A stretch of DNA of 64,000 bases, taken from NCBI RefSeq assembly GCF_018327685.1, contig NZ_BNEL01000003.1, forward strand, positions 1,116,001 through 1,180,000, read 5' to 3'. The stretch comes from Streptomyces sp. TS71-3. GTDB lineage: Bacteria; Actinomycetota; Actinomycetes; Streptomycetales; Streptomycetaceae. Positions 45,318 through 54,092 of this stretch are shown in pieces (position 1 is the first letter of the stretch; the number at the start of each line of letters is the position of its first letter). The translations under genes and the position numbers were made by a program. The notes beneath the pieces were generated by a model. It was not told the origin of the DNA. It worked only from the letters and a program-made list of their open reading frames with translations, and made no database searches.

Positions 45318-46439
45318 TCAGGGGTTGAGGTCGCTGAGTGTGAGGCTGAGGAAGTCCTGCACTGTGGACTTGTGCTGGTGCCATCGGAGGAGGGTGGTGC
45401 GCAGCGATTCCGTGGTGGTCGGCCCGGTGGGTATCAGCTCCGCCATCCGAGCGGTCAGTCGTCTGGCGGGAGCGGATGCGTGCTCCGCGAAGGCGTTCAA
45501 ACCCTGCGCGGCGGATCGGAGTTCTTTCGCCTCGCGCCGGATCAGGTATTCGGTCGTGACGCCGGGCGGTGGATCGAGGTAGTACAGCCAGCGAGCGACA
45601 CGTACTCGGAGCATCCCGGCGGCCATCGCACAGGCGGTGCGAGTGGTTGCTGCGTCGAGGTCGGCTGGCCGGCCTGCGCTGGGAACGAGGCGCATGGCGG
45701 CCTCAAGGGCGATATGGGCCTCGCGGAGCAGGTGGCGCGGGCTTCGAGGCCACGCGCTGGGTCCTTCCTCGTTGTGTCGGAGGAATACTTCGGCGTACCG
45801 GTCCAGCCCGTCTGGGCGCCATTGGGTGAGTGCGGCTGTCTTTCCGGGGCATCGGGTACGGGTCGCGAGCGAGGCGGCGGCGAACCAGCAAGGGGCAGCG
45901 TAGTGCCAGGCCACGCAGTGGCGCCGGTACGCCTTGATGTCCGCGACCACGTTGTCCGCGCTGTCCTCAGCGAGCTGGTACCAGCCGCCGAGACGGGCCT
46001 GGAGGATTCCCCGGTAGAAGCGCTCGTCGACATCGCACCAGGGCGCCATCTGGGCCCGGGACTTCCAGCGCTGAAAGTCCCGGACGCTCCCGCTGATCAG
46101 CGACCAGGTGGCAACTTCAGGCGCGGAGACGAGACGGTCGTCCACCTCGGCCACGGTGAACGCGAAGCCGGGCGGGTGCTCCAGGAGCCGTCGGTTGGAC
46201 ACCTCCCGGGCAACCGCTGTGGTGTGTGCGGCGGCCAGGCGGTGGTTCCACTCCTCCCAGTCCGCAGGGGCAGCGGGCAGGAGGACGCGAACGTCGATGT
46301 CGGAGTGGGGGGCCAGGAGGTCGGCCGGCTGCCACTTGTGGGTGAGCATCACCGCGCCGACGCCGTGGGCCTCCAACTGGTGCTCGTAGAGCTTTCCGAG
46401 CTCCGTGTAGGAAATGGGCGGCGCGTCGGTCACGGCCAT
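45318..46439 (-). CDS. Nucleotidyltransferase-fold protein
   Basis: A 373-aa protein. Near the N-terminus, HSDIDVRVLLPA gives the D-x-D of the polymerase-beta nucleotidyltransferase fold, but the usual preceding Gly-Ser is replaced by ADLLAP. The long C-terminal part is helical, with RRHCVAWHYAAPCWFAAASL and ARWLYYLDPPPGVTTEYL, resembling substrate-binding halves of aminoglycoside or lincosamide nucleotidyltransferases. A role in activating or inactivating (self-resistance) the pathway product by adenylylation is inference. ATG 46439 overlaps the preceding stop by one base (TGATG). Confidence 0.72.
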   Translation of the reverse strand: MAVTDAPPISYTELGKLYEHQLEAHGVGAVMLTHKWQPADLLAPHSDIDVRVLLPAAPADWEEWNHRLAAAHTTAVAREVSNRRLLEHPPGFAFTVAEVDDRLVSAPEVATWSLISGSVRDFQRWKSRAQMAPWCDVDERFYRGILQARLGGWYQLAEDSADNVVADIKAYRRHCVAWHYAAPCWFAAASLATRTRCPGKTAALTQWRPDGLDRYAEVFLRHNEEGPSAWPRSPRHLLREAHIALEAAMRLVPSAGRPADLDAATTRTACAMAAGMLRVRVARWLYYLDPPPGVTTEYLIRREAKELRSAAQGLNAFAEHASAPARRLTARMAELIPTGPTTTESLRTTLLRWHQHKSTVQDFLSLTLSDLNP

Positions 46440-47548
46440 CACCGTTCTCCTGTGGCGGTGCGTGTGCAGGAGGGCGGGGCTGTGTCCGGGGCCAGGATGG
46501 GGAGCAGGGGCAGGACGGGGGTGCCTTCGGGGCGCTCCATGCGGTCCCAGCGCAGGTCGTAGTCGACGTAGTGGAAGCCCTGCCATGCCTCGTTCCTGTC
46601 GCGTTCCAGCATGGCCTGGAAGAGGTGGGCGAAGGCGTCGTGGAGGGTGCCGTCGGCGAGGTGGGGCTTCAGGGGGATGTCGCGGTTGTGGAGGATGCAG
46701 GGGCGGGCCACGCCTGTGGGGGTGATCTTGATCCGGTTGGCGTCCGAGCAGGTGGCGCAGCTGGAGTTGGAGATGAAGCCGATCGAGCCTGCCCAGCCTG
46801 CTGGGCTCAGGTACCGGCCGGGGCTGCGGACCCCGAGCTGCCCTCGTGACACCTCACCGGCGTTCGCGAACCATTGGTCGAGACGCCCGCGCACCTCTGC
46901 CTCGCTGATGAACTCGGTGTCGAAGAGTGCCCGAGCTGGTCCGATGTTCTGGAGCTCGATCAGGCGTACGGCGATCGGTAGCTCTCTCGCCAGCTCGGCC
47001 ACGGCGAAGGCGTCGTCCAGGTAGCTGCGCTGGAGAACGCAATTGATCTTCACGCGCAGGCCGAGGGAGAGCGCGGTGTCCACCGTTGCGCGGGCCGTGC
47101 GGGGATCCCCACCGCCCATGATCGTGGCGGACCTGGTGGGGTCGAGGCTGTGGAGGCTGATGTTGAGGTAGGTGAGACCCGCGCGTTGGAGCTTTTCGAC
47201 GGTCAGTCCGCGGCGCAGGTTGCCGTGGCTGGTCATGCCGATCGCTGCGTCGGGTCCCAGACCGTCCGCGAGACCCGCGATCACGTCGAGGATGTCCGCC
47301 CGAAGGGTCGGTTCGCCGCCGGAGCAGTGTGCCTTCCTGACCTGCCAGGCTCCGGCCTCGGCGGCGATGTGCGCGTAGTCGGATGCGGTCAGCGGGCGGT
47401 CCTTGTGCCCGTAGTCCGGCATGCAGCGGGGCTTGCAGAACACGCAGTCGAGGTTGCACAGGGAGTTCAGAGTGAAGGCCAGGTAGGGGTGGTTGCGGCC
47501 GGTCGCGGCGAAAGCGGTGGCGAGGTCGCGGTGCTGAGTGGCGGGCAT
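46439..47548 (-). CDS. MoaA-like radical SAM enzyme with C-terminal second cluster
   Basis: A 369-aa enzyme. CNLDCVFC is the SAM-cluster motif and CSGGEPTLRADI the GGE motif. GLTYLNISLHSLDP and the C-terminal CATCSDANRIKITPTGVARP follow MoaA closely, where these Cys bind a second [4Fe-4S] that holds GTP. The MoaA C-terminal Gly-Gly is absent, and the tail (residues ~320-369) is different, so this is a MoaA relative with a changed substrate. A nucleotide or nucleoside substrate is plausible. ATG 47548 has GGAGG upstream, within the dehydrogenase's last codons. Confidence 0.86.
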   Translation of the reverse strand: MPATQHRDLATAFAATGRNHPYLAFTLNSLCNLDCVFCKPRCMPDYGHKDRPLTASDYAHIAAEAGAWQVRKAHCSGGEPTLRADILDVIAGLADGLGPDAAIGMTSHGNLRRGLTVEKLQRAGLTYLNISLHSLDPTRSATIMGGGDPRTARATVDTALSLGLRVKINCVLQRSYLDDAFAVAELARELPIAVRLIELQNIGPARALFDTEFISEAEVRGRLDQWFANAGEVSRGQLGVRSPGRYLSPAGWAGSIGFISNSSCATCSDANRIKITPTGVARPCILHNRDIPLKPHLADGTLHDAFAHLFQAMLERDRNEAWQGFHYVDYDLRWDRMERPEGTPVLPLLPILAPDTAPPSCTRTATGER

Positions 47549-47552
47549 CGGG

Positions 47553-48551
47553 TCAGCCTCCTGTGAGGGGCGAACGGGTAGCGGGCACCTCGGCGATTCC
47601 GCGGAGCTGCCGGCCGGCGAGGTAGCGGTGCAGGTTCTCGGCGAAGAACGCGACGGCGCTGTCCATGTACGTGAGGCAGAGCGTCGAGCTCTTCGGCGTG
47701 AGTACGACCCGGGGGTGCAGCCGCAGCGGGTGGCCTGCGGGCAGGGGCCTTGGCTCGAAGACATCCAGTGCGGCGCCGCGAAGGTGGCCGACGTTGAGGG
47801 AGCTCAGGAGCGCTTGCTGGTCGACGGTTGCCGCACGGCCGAGGTTGAGGAAGAGGGATCCGGGCTTGCAGGCCGCGAAGAGCTCGTGATCGAAGTAGCG
47901 GTCCGTGGCCTGGGTGGCGGGCAGCAGGTCGACCACCACGTCGGCGATGGCGACCGCTTGGTGCACTGCCGAGCCAGGCATCCATGTGATCCCATCGCCG
48001 GCAGCCACGGGAGGGGTGCGGCGTACCCCGATCACGTCCATGCCGAAGGCGTGGGCGATACGGGCGAGGTGGCTCCCGATGCTGCCGCAGCCGACGATGG
48101 TCATCGTCGCGCCGGCCAGGTCGAAGAACTCTTCAGCGAGGTCGTCCTTCCACCAGGTCCGGTCCCGCTGGAGGCGCTGGCTGGTGAACAGTCCGCGTGA
48201 GAAGCCCAGGACCAGGCCCATGGCATGCTCGGCCATGGGCCCGCCGTGGAAGCCGTACGAACGGGTCAAAGCCACTCCCGCGGCGTGAGCTTCGGCGACG
48301 GGGAGGTGATCGGTGCCGGCGGCCGGGGAGGCGATCCAGCGCAGATTCGGTGCGTTGGCCAGCCAGGAGGGTTCGAACCTCCAGCCGAAGTAGACGTCGG
48401 CGTTGACCAGCCGGTGCGGCACGTCGTCCTCTGTCGAGGTGTGGAACCGTACGTCGGGGAAGGCGGCCTTGAGGGAGCGCTCGTGTTCAGCAGACAGCTG
48501 CCAGAAGGAGTGCGGGGACTCCAGGCTGATCAGCACCAGTTGCCGCTTCAT
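47553..48551 (-). CDS. D-2-hydroxyacid dehydrogenase family protein
   Basis: A 332-aa NAD(P)-dependent dehydrogenase of the formate/glycerate type. MTIVGCGSIGSHLARIAHAF is the dinucleotide-binding loop (near residue 145), FLNLGRAATVDQQALL carries the substrate-side Arg, and AALDVFEPRPLPAGHPL the catalytic-region Glu. The usual final catalytic His in the HxxxxT context is replaced: the text reads LTPKSSTLCL, where relatives have TPHxS. This may change or weaken activity. It overlaps the glycosyltransferase stop (ATGA). Confidence 0.86.
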   Translation of the reverse strand: MKRQLVLISLESPHSFWQLSAEHERSLKAAFPDVRFHTSTEDDVPHRLVNADVYFGWRFEPSWLANAPNLRWIASPAAGTDHLPVAEAHAAGVALTRSYGFHGGPMAEHAMGLVLGFSRGLFTSQRLQRDRTWWKDDLAEEFFDLAGATMTIVGCGSIGSHLARIAHAFGMDVIGVRRTPPVAAGDGITWMPGSAVHQAVAIADVVVDLLPATQATDRYFDHELFAACKPGSLFLNLGRAATVDQQALLSSLNVGHLRGAALDVFEPRPLPAGHPLRLHPRVVLTPKSSTLCLTYMDSAVAFFAENLHRYLAGRQLRGIAEVPATRSPLTGG

Positions 48552-49858
48552 CGGGGCCTGCTCCCTGCTGTGGGCGAAGGCGCCAGAGCCCACGGCGCGA
48601 CGCGGTCGATGGCGGAAGCGATGCTGGCCTCGTAGTCGTGGCGTGAGCGCACGAGAATCGTCCCGGCGTTCAGAAGGCGGTCGCGTTCCCGGGGGAGGAC
48701 AGTCAGGGCGCGGTGAAGGGCGGAGGCCAGAGACTTGGGATCCCGCGGTTCCGCGGTGAATCCTGTCTCGCCCTCGACGACGGTCTGGGCCAGTCCGCCC
48801 GCGGTGGTCGCGACGACCGGGCCCGCGCCCGCCGCGAATGCCTCCAGCGGGATCCGGCCGAAGGGCTCCTGGCGCGAGGGAACCACGACCGCACGCAGGG
48901 CCGGGCTGTGCAGCCAGGCGCGGATGGCAGGGGTGAAACGGGTGATCAGCGTCGTGTCGAGTCCGTAGGCGTGGATGCGGGTGCCCAGGTTCTCCTGGTA
49001 CGCGGTGGACTGCTCGTCGTCGTCCGAGGCCACGGCCGCCAGGATCAGGTGCGGAACGCCCGGGCCGCGTGCCTTGAGAAGGTGCAGCGCCTCCAGGAGG
49101 TCCTCGAATCCCTTGGAAGGCACGGCCCGCCCCATGGCCAGGAGGAAGCCGGCCCGGGCTGCGAAGGGGAGCGGCGGCGTGATCGTCGGCCTGGCCATCT
49201 CCTCCTTGATCAGCCCGTTCGGAATGCTCACGACGCTCGCCCGCGGCACAGAAGAGGTCTTGACGAGGTGATCTCGCATGTGGGTGGAGATGGCGCCGAT
49301 CCACCCGCCCCTGGCCGTCGCCGCGCGCAGGCAGTCCCTCTCCCATTGGACTCGCGATGGTTCCCCGGGCCAGGTCAGCGCCGCTGTTGAGCGGGGAACG
49401 AGCAGCAGATGCATGGTCGGAGACGCGTAGGGGCCAAGCCCGAGGAAGGGGACGTCGAGGCCGATGAGGAGGCAGCGGCTGGCGCGGTCTGCGATGCGCA
49501 CGGCTGCCTCGCCCACCAGGTCGCACAGCTGCACGGAGCCGTGCACCGAGTCCAGTGGCGCGCGGATCGCGGGGATCGAGATGACCTCGGCCCGCGCCTT
49601 CTGAAGGGTCTGTCCGACCTCGTTCGTCCAGCGCTGATCGTGAGCATCAGCCGCCTCGGGAACAAGAGGGGCGATCACTGAAAGGCTGCCCGCCGGCAGT
49701 GTGCGGGTGAGGGCTGTGAGGAAGGAGCGGTTGCTGAATCCGGTGCCCGAGCGGGCACCGTGCAAGCCTTCGTGAAGGGCGACGACGACCCGCGGTCGGC
49801 GAGCCGCTTCCGGCACGCCCGCGGGCGGGTGCGGCGGAGTCGCATGGTGGACACGCAC
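48548..49858 (-). CDS. Glycosyltransferase family 4, first gene of the biosynthetic operon
   Basis: A 436-aa GT-B enzyme. The N-terminal domain begins after a 20-residue leader-like extension (VVVALHEGLHGARSGTGFSN). The C-terminal donor domain has FLLAMGRAVPSKGFEDLLEA, VVPSRQEPFGRIPLEAFAAG (E-x7-E) and GPVVATTAGGLAQTVVEGET. It heads the operon. With the second GT at the 3' end, at least two sugar transfers are implied. Confidence 0.88.
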   Translation of the reverse strand: MRVHHATPPHPPAGVPEAARRPRVVVALHEGLHGARSGTGFSNRSFLTALTRTLPAGSLSVIAPLVPEAADAHDQRWTNEVGQTLQKARAEVISIPAIRAPLDSVHGSVQLCDLVGEAAVRIADRASRCLLIGLDVPFLGLGPYASPTMHLLLVPRSTAALTWPGEPSRVQWERDCLRAATARGGWIGAISTHMRDHLVKTSSVPRASVVSIPNGLIKEEMARPTITPPLPFAARAGFLLAMGRAVPSKGFEDLLEALHLLKARGPGVPHLILAAVASDDDEQSTAYQENLGTRIHAYGLDTTLITRFTPAIRAWLHSPALRAVVVPSRQEPFGRIPLEAFAAGAGPVVATTAGGLAQTVVEGETGFTAEPRDPKSLASALHRALTVLPRERDRLLNAGTILVRSRHDYEASIASAIDRVAPWALAPSPTAGSRPR

Positions 49859-49892
49859 TGTGCCTCCTTCGAGAGGGCGCTGGGCGTGGGTA

Positions 49893-50450
49893 TCAGCGAG
49901 TGCCGGCGGGCGAGGGTTCAGTCCCGCGGGTGAGCAGGCACCAGGCGCGGGTGCCGTGGGTGCTGGCCGTCAGCGACCAGGCGTCTGCGAGTGCCTCCAC
50001 GATGACCAGTCCTCGTCCCGACTCGGCCTCCTCCTCTGGAATCGGCACGGCGGGACGAGCGGGTATTGGCGCCAGAGGAGCAACGGGGAGCAGACAGCCG
50101 CCGTCGGTGACGGTGATCTCGACTTCCATGCCGCCGGCAAGCGAACATCTGCGGTCGACGCACAGGACCAGGGGTGGGCTGCCCGAGACGAACGCGTTCG
50201 TGGCGAGTTCCGATCCGATCAGGCGGGCGTCGTCGAGCAGGTCCGTCTCCGCGGCGCCATGTAGCGCCACTGTGACGGCACCCCGAGCGACCTCGGCCGC
50301 TCCCGGTCCGTAGGGGAGATCAGTGATCAGCGTGGTGGTGATGCCGCCGCCATCCGCATGCCGGTGTACCGGTACGGAGGTCGTTCGCTCCCTGTCGCGC
50401 TCCAGCACGTTGGCCGGACGGTCTCGGGAGGTGCTCGTGTGGTGTCTCAT
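49893..50450 (-). CDS. HATPase (RsbW/anti-sigma-type) ATP-binding protein
   Basis: A 185-aa protein of the small serine-kinase/ATP-binding group abundant in Streptomyces. The N box LIGSELATNAFVSGS and the G region TVTDGGCLLP, then SGRGLVIVEALADAW, are seen. The G1 Asp-Gly is followed by Gly-Cys rather than the usual Asp-x-Gly, so ATP binding may be altered. It lies 35 nt upstream of the biosynthetic operon on the same strand and could be co-transcribed. It is also divergent from the regulator at 50653. A signalling role is inferred from family. Confidence 0.85.
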   Translation of the reverse strand: MRHHTSTSRDRPANVLERDRERTTSVPVHRHADGGGITTTLITDLPYGPGAAEVARGAVTVALHGAAETDLLDDARLIGSELATNAFVSGSPPLVLCVDRRCSLAGGMEVEITVTDGGCLLPVAPLAPIPARPAVPIPEEEAESGRGLVIVEALADAWSLTASTHGTRAWCLLTRGTEPSPAGTR

Positions 50451-50652
50451 GGCCCACCTCCTTCTCCGATGACGTCGAAGTGGCGCCTTCTGCCGGAACC
50501 CAAGAACACCGGAGGAGCACGGCCTCGCAGGACCCCATCAGTGGGTCAACTCGGTCAACTTCCTTGCGACGGAGGTGATCAGGCCCCACGGGGCATCACC
50601 ATGAGAGCGGCGAGGACATCGGACGAGCCACGGGAAGTGGAGGTGGTCGCAC

Positions 50653-52092
50653 ATGGCACAGGCAGGGGGACCCAACGCTGTGCTGGCGGGGTGCCTCGAC
50701 GAACTCGGGTGGAGCCCCAAGGCACTCGCTCGAAAGCTCAACAGGGTGTTCGGAGCGGGGACCGTGGCCGAATCGGCGCCCTACCACTGGCGGGACGCCG
50801 GGTCATTACCGCGCTCGCCGCTGCCGGCCATGGCCGCGTACGTGCTCTCCCAGGAACTGGGTAGACCGATCCCGGTGGCGGAACTGTGGCAGGGCCGCGC
50901 GGGCGATTCCCCGGCACTGGTCCCGGCGGACTCCGATCTCGCCTGGCCCTGGACCGTGCAGGGCATGGAGGCGATCGTGGAGGACTGGGTGCGGGGAGGG
51001 CTCGTCGACCGGCGCCGCTTCCTCGCGATCTCGGGTGCCGGGCTCCTCGCGATCGTTTCCCAGTACCTCGACGGAACGGCGGGGCGCGGCCAGTACGCGC
51101 CTGGGATGACGCCGACCGGCGCTGACCCGCTCGTGGACCAGGTCGAGCAGCACCTGCCCATGCTCCAGATGCTCGATGACGAACACGGAGGGGCGCGACA
51201 CCTCCCCTACGTAGGTGCCCAGTTCCGCGCGGTGGGGCTGCTCATCCACGAAGGCGGTCACCCGCCGGCCGTGGTGAGCAGGCTGATCCGCGCTCTCGCG
51301 GAGATCGGGCAGCTCGCCGGCTGGATGGCCTTCGACGCTGCCGACCACGGCTTGGCACAGCGCTACTTCGCCACGGCACTACGGGCCGCGCACCAGGTCA
51401 ACGACCTACCGCTGTGCGCGCACATCCTGGGCGACCTGTCCTTCCAAGCAGCCAGCCGGGGACACCCGGCGGACGCCGTCGCGCTCGGCGAAGCAGCCCG
51501 GCGCGCGAGCGACGCCGCACCTCCCGCCGTCCGGGCATCAGTCCTGTCCCGTCTCGCCTACGCGTACGCCACGGCGGGCCGGGACAACGACTTCGCCCAC
51601 GCACGGGGTTCCGCCCGTGAACTGATCTCGGCCCGGGACGACGGCCGGGCAGAACCCCGCTGGATGTACTTCCTCACCGACAACCACCTCGACTGCCAAG
51701 CCGGTTACGGACTCGTCCAGATGGGCCGCGCGCAGCAGAGAGCTGGCAGCAACACGAAGGGCCGCCGCCTCCTTGCGCAGGGGACCGAAGCGCTCCGGTC
51801 CGGTGCCTACGATGTTCCACGCGGCGACCCCAGCCAGCGCAGGGCCATGTTCGAGGGCGCCTGGCTGGCACTCGGCCACAGCGCCCACGGAGACCTGGAG
51901 GCGGCCTGCGAGGTCGGCAAGATCGCCGCGGACCGCCTCGACGTCGTGCGCTCCCCACGCAGCGCGGCCCTGCTCCACCAACTCGCTGCCGACCTCCGCC
52001 GCCGCCAGCGCAACCCCCACGTACGCACCTTCCTGCCCACCCTGGAAGACGCACTCGCCCGGTACGCCCCGTCGGCGCCACCTGGCCGTTAG
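50653..52092 (+). CDS. Streptomyces-type XRE/TPR regulatory protein
   Basis: A 479-aa protein. The first ~70 residues form a helix-turn-helix (AVLAGCLDELGWSPKALARK, then VAELWQG), a central segment DRRRFLAISGAGLLAIVSQY follows, and the last 300 residues are helical repeats of TPR kind (GLAQRYFATALRAAHQVNDL, ADAVALGEAARRAS). Such proteins commonly sit near biosynthetic or conjugative loci in streptomycetes. It is divergent from the ATP-binding protein and 10 nt upstream of the oxidase gene, with which it is probably co-transcribed. Confidence 0.84.
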   Translation: MAQAGGPNAVLAGCLDELGWSPKALARKLNRVFGAGTVAESAPYHWRDAGSLPRSPLPAMAAYVLSQELGRPIPVAELWQGRAGDSPALVPADSDLAWPWTVQGMEAIVEDWVRGGLVDRRRFLAISGAGLLAIVSQYLDGTAGRGQYAPGMTPTGADPLVDQVEQHLPMLQMLDDEHGGARHLPYVGAQFRAVGLLIHEGGHPPAVVSRLIRALAEIGQLAGWMAFDAADHGLAQRYFATALRAAHQVNDLPLCAHILGDLSFQAASRGHPADAVALGEAARRASDAAPPAVRASVLSRLAYAYATAGRDNDFAHARGSARELISARDDGRAEPRWMYFLTDNHLDCQAGYGLVQMGRAQQRAGSNTKGRRLLAQGTEALRSGAYDVPRGDPSQRRAMFEGAWLALGHSAHGDLEAACEVGKIAADRLDVVRSPRSAALLHQLAADLRRRQRNPHVRTFLPTLEDALARYAPSAPPGR

Positions 52093-52102
52093 GGTCGGGA
52101 TC

Positions 52103-53053
52103 GTGACCTCAGGAGAGCGCGTTGTCGTTGCGGGGGCCGGGGTGACTGGGCTCACCACCGCCGTTGTCCTCGCCGAGGCCGGGACACCCGTGCATGTGAT
52201 CGCCGAGCAGATCCCGGGCGTCACCTCGCTCGCGGCCGGGGCGATGTGGGGCCCGTACCTGGTCGAGCCGAAGGACAAGGTCGACCAGTGGGGGCGGCGG
52301 TCCTTGGAGGTCTTTCGAACGTTGTCAGAGGACCCGACCACGGGCGTGCGGCTCACCCGCGGCATCGAGGCATCCCGCACGGCTGAGAGCCCACCGGACT
52401 GGGCGACCACCCTGCCGGGCTTCCGGTCATGCGAACCGGCCGAACTCCCGGCCGGCTTCACCGCGGGCTACCGGTTCACGGTGCCGCTGATCGACATGCC
52501 GGTCTACCTGGACCACCTCCTGCGCCGGCTCGGCGACGCCGGAGGAACGGTCGAACAGCGGCGCCTTGCCTCGCTCGCCGATGTCGGCCCTGCCGTGGCC
52601 ATCGTGAACTGCACTGGTCTCGGCTCCGGAACCCTCCTTCCGGATCCTGAAATCCGGCCGATCCGCGGCCAGCACGTCGTCGTCGACAACCCAGGCCTGA
52701 CGGAGTTCTTCTCGGAGGACACCGGCTCCTCACCGGACCTCCTGTGCATCTACCCGCACGAAGAGAGTGTCGTTCTCGGTGGCACGGCCATCGACGGCGA
52801 GGGTGATTTGGCGCCCGACGACAAGGCGGCGGCGGGCATTCTCGCCCGGTGTGTGGAGGTCGAGCCGCGGCTGGCGCAGGCCCGCATTCTCGACCACCGC
52901 ATCGGTGCCCGACCGACCCGCGCCACCGTCCGGGTGGAGCGAGAGCGCTGGGAGAACGGCACCACCGTCGTACACAACTACGGACACGGGGGCGCCGGTG
53001 TCACGTTGTCGTGGGGGTGCGCCGACGAGGCCCAGGGACTCCTACAGTTCTGA
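52103..53053 (+). CDS. FAD-dependent D-amino-acid-oxidase-like oxidoreductase
   Basis: A 316-aa flavoenzyme of the DAO family. GTG 52103 starts the FAD loop VVVAGAGVTGLTTAVVLAEA. LAAGAMWGPYLVEP follows as in D-amino-acid oxidases, IVNCTGLGSGTLLPD and PIRGQHVVVDNP are normal, and the C-terminus HNYGHGGAGVTLSWG is the DAAO signature with the flavin-contacting Gly-rich loop. It oxidises D-amino acids or a related amine to the imino acid with H2O2 release. It follows the regulator by 10 nt and may act in the adjacent pathway. Confidence 0.93.
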   Translation: MTSGERVVVAGAGVTGLTTAVVLAEAGTPVHVIAEQIPGVTSLAAGAMWGPYLVEPKDKVDQWGRRSLEVFRTLSEDPTTGVRLTRGIEASRTAESPPDWATTLPGFRSCEPAELPAGFTAGYRFTVPLIDMPVYLDHLLRRLGDAGGTVEQRRLASLADVGPAVAIVNCTGLGSGTLLPDPEIRPIRGQHVVVDNPGLTEFFSEDTGSSPDLLCIYPHEESVVLGGTAIDGEGDLAPDDKAAAGILARCVEVEPRLAQARILDHRIGARPTRATVRVERERWENGTTVVHNYGHGGAGVTLSWGCADEAQGLLQF

Positions 53054-53086
53054 CGTCTGGCTTCTCGGGACTTCGCCGGTTCTGAC

Positions 53087-53815
53087 TCAGGGGGTTCCCG
53101 CACGCCTGTAGCCGGCCCAGAGTCGGCCGCCGACCTGCGCAAGCTGCTCGTCCACGACGGTTACGAGGGGCTCTTTCTGCCCCTCCAGTACTGCACGGAT
53201 GCCGTGGTGCAGACGCAGGGTGAGCTCTGGTGCCGTGGTCTCAAGGCGACGTGCCAGCCACTTCCCGCCTCCACCCCAGGCGCCACCGGCAGCGAGTGCC
53301 AACTCGCCCGTTCGTCGCGCCAGCTCCGTGGCAATGAACAGCAGCTCACCCTGGTCAGCGCATCCCGAAAGGTCGTCGAGGAGGTCGGTGATGCTGTAGC
53401 GGAAGTCCTCGATCTCTTCGGGGGATACCGCTGGCGGTCCGGCGGCCGTCAGCCTGCTGGCTTCTGCTGCGATGCGTGCGCCGAGTCCGTCGGAGTCGAA
53501 GAGCAGGAGCCCGTCGGCACACATCCAGAGCAGAGGTGACCGGCGCTTTTGAACCTCTCGTGCTACATAGGCGTGCCACGTCGTCTCGGTGTGCACGAAC
53601 ATCTCCACGGGCCAGTCCTCGTGCCGGAAACTCCAGCGGTACGGGGCCGGGTTGCCGTGGAGCAGCACCACGATGTCGAGGTCGGATGTCGGCGTGCGGC
53701 GGTCGGTTATGACGCTGCCGCCCAGGAACGCCGCCCGAGCGTCCGGATGATGTTCGCGTACCACAACACGTGCCGCATTGACTGCCTCCATGGAGCGAGT
53801 ATCCGAGCCATGCAC
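53087..53815 (-). CDS. Nucleotidyltransferase-domain protein
   Basis: A 242-aa protein (a start at ATG 53791 is equally possible). AAFLGGSVITDRRTPTSDLD holds the GGS...D-x-D of the polymerase-beta fold, and DIVVLLHGNPAPYRWSFRHE and FVHTETTWHAYV follow. The C-terminal half is helical and of the KNTase kind (LFIATELARRTGELALAAGG). It resembles aminoglycoside adenylyltransferase-like proteins. It is convergent with the oxidase gene. As the second nucleotidyltransferase-fold protein near this cluster it could be a resistance enzyme, which is inference. Confidence 0.8.
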   Translation of the reverse strand: MHGSDTRSMEAVNAARVVVREHHPDARAAFLGGSVITDRRTPTSDLDIVVLLHGNPAPYRWSFRHEDWPVEMFVHTETTWHAYVAREVQKRRSPLLWMCADGLLLFDSDGLGARIAAEASRLTAAGPPAVSPEEIEDFRYSITDLLDDLSGCADQGELLFIATELARRTGELALAAGGAWGGGGKWLARRLETTAPELTLRLHHGIRAVLEGQKEPLVTVVDEQLAQVGGRLWAGYRRAGTP

Positions 53816-54092
53816 GCGGGACGCACGAGGATTTCGTCCTCCACGCAGGCCCCATCGGTTCCGATGTGAGCGCGGCCGAGCCGAGCTCGGCCCGTGTGGC
53901 TGGATGGCAGGTGTTACCGATGTGGCCGGCGGATCGCGGGGACCTTCGGGCTGGGTGGGTGCGGCGTGACGTTTCCGGTGTGTTGAGAGGCCCAGCGGGG
54001 TTGAGGACGTGCGGGTGTCTCGGCCTGTGCGGGTAGATCCGCGAGGCGGCGTAGACGCCAGACGAGGACGTCACTGATGGATTCGGCGGTGT

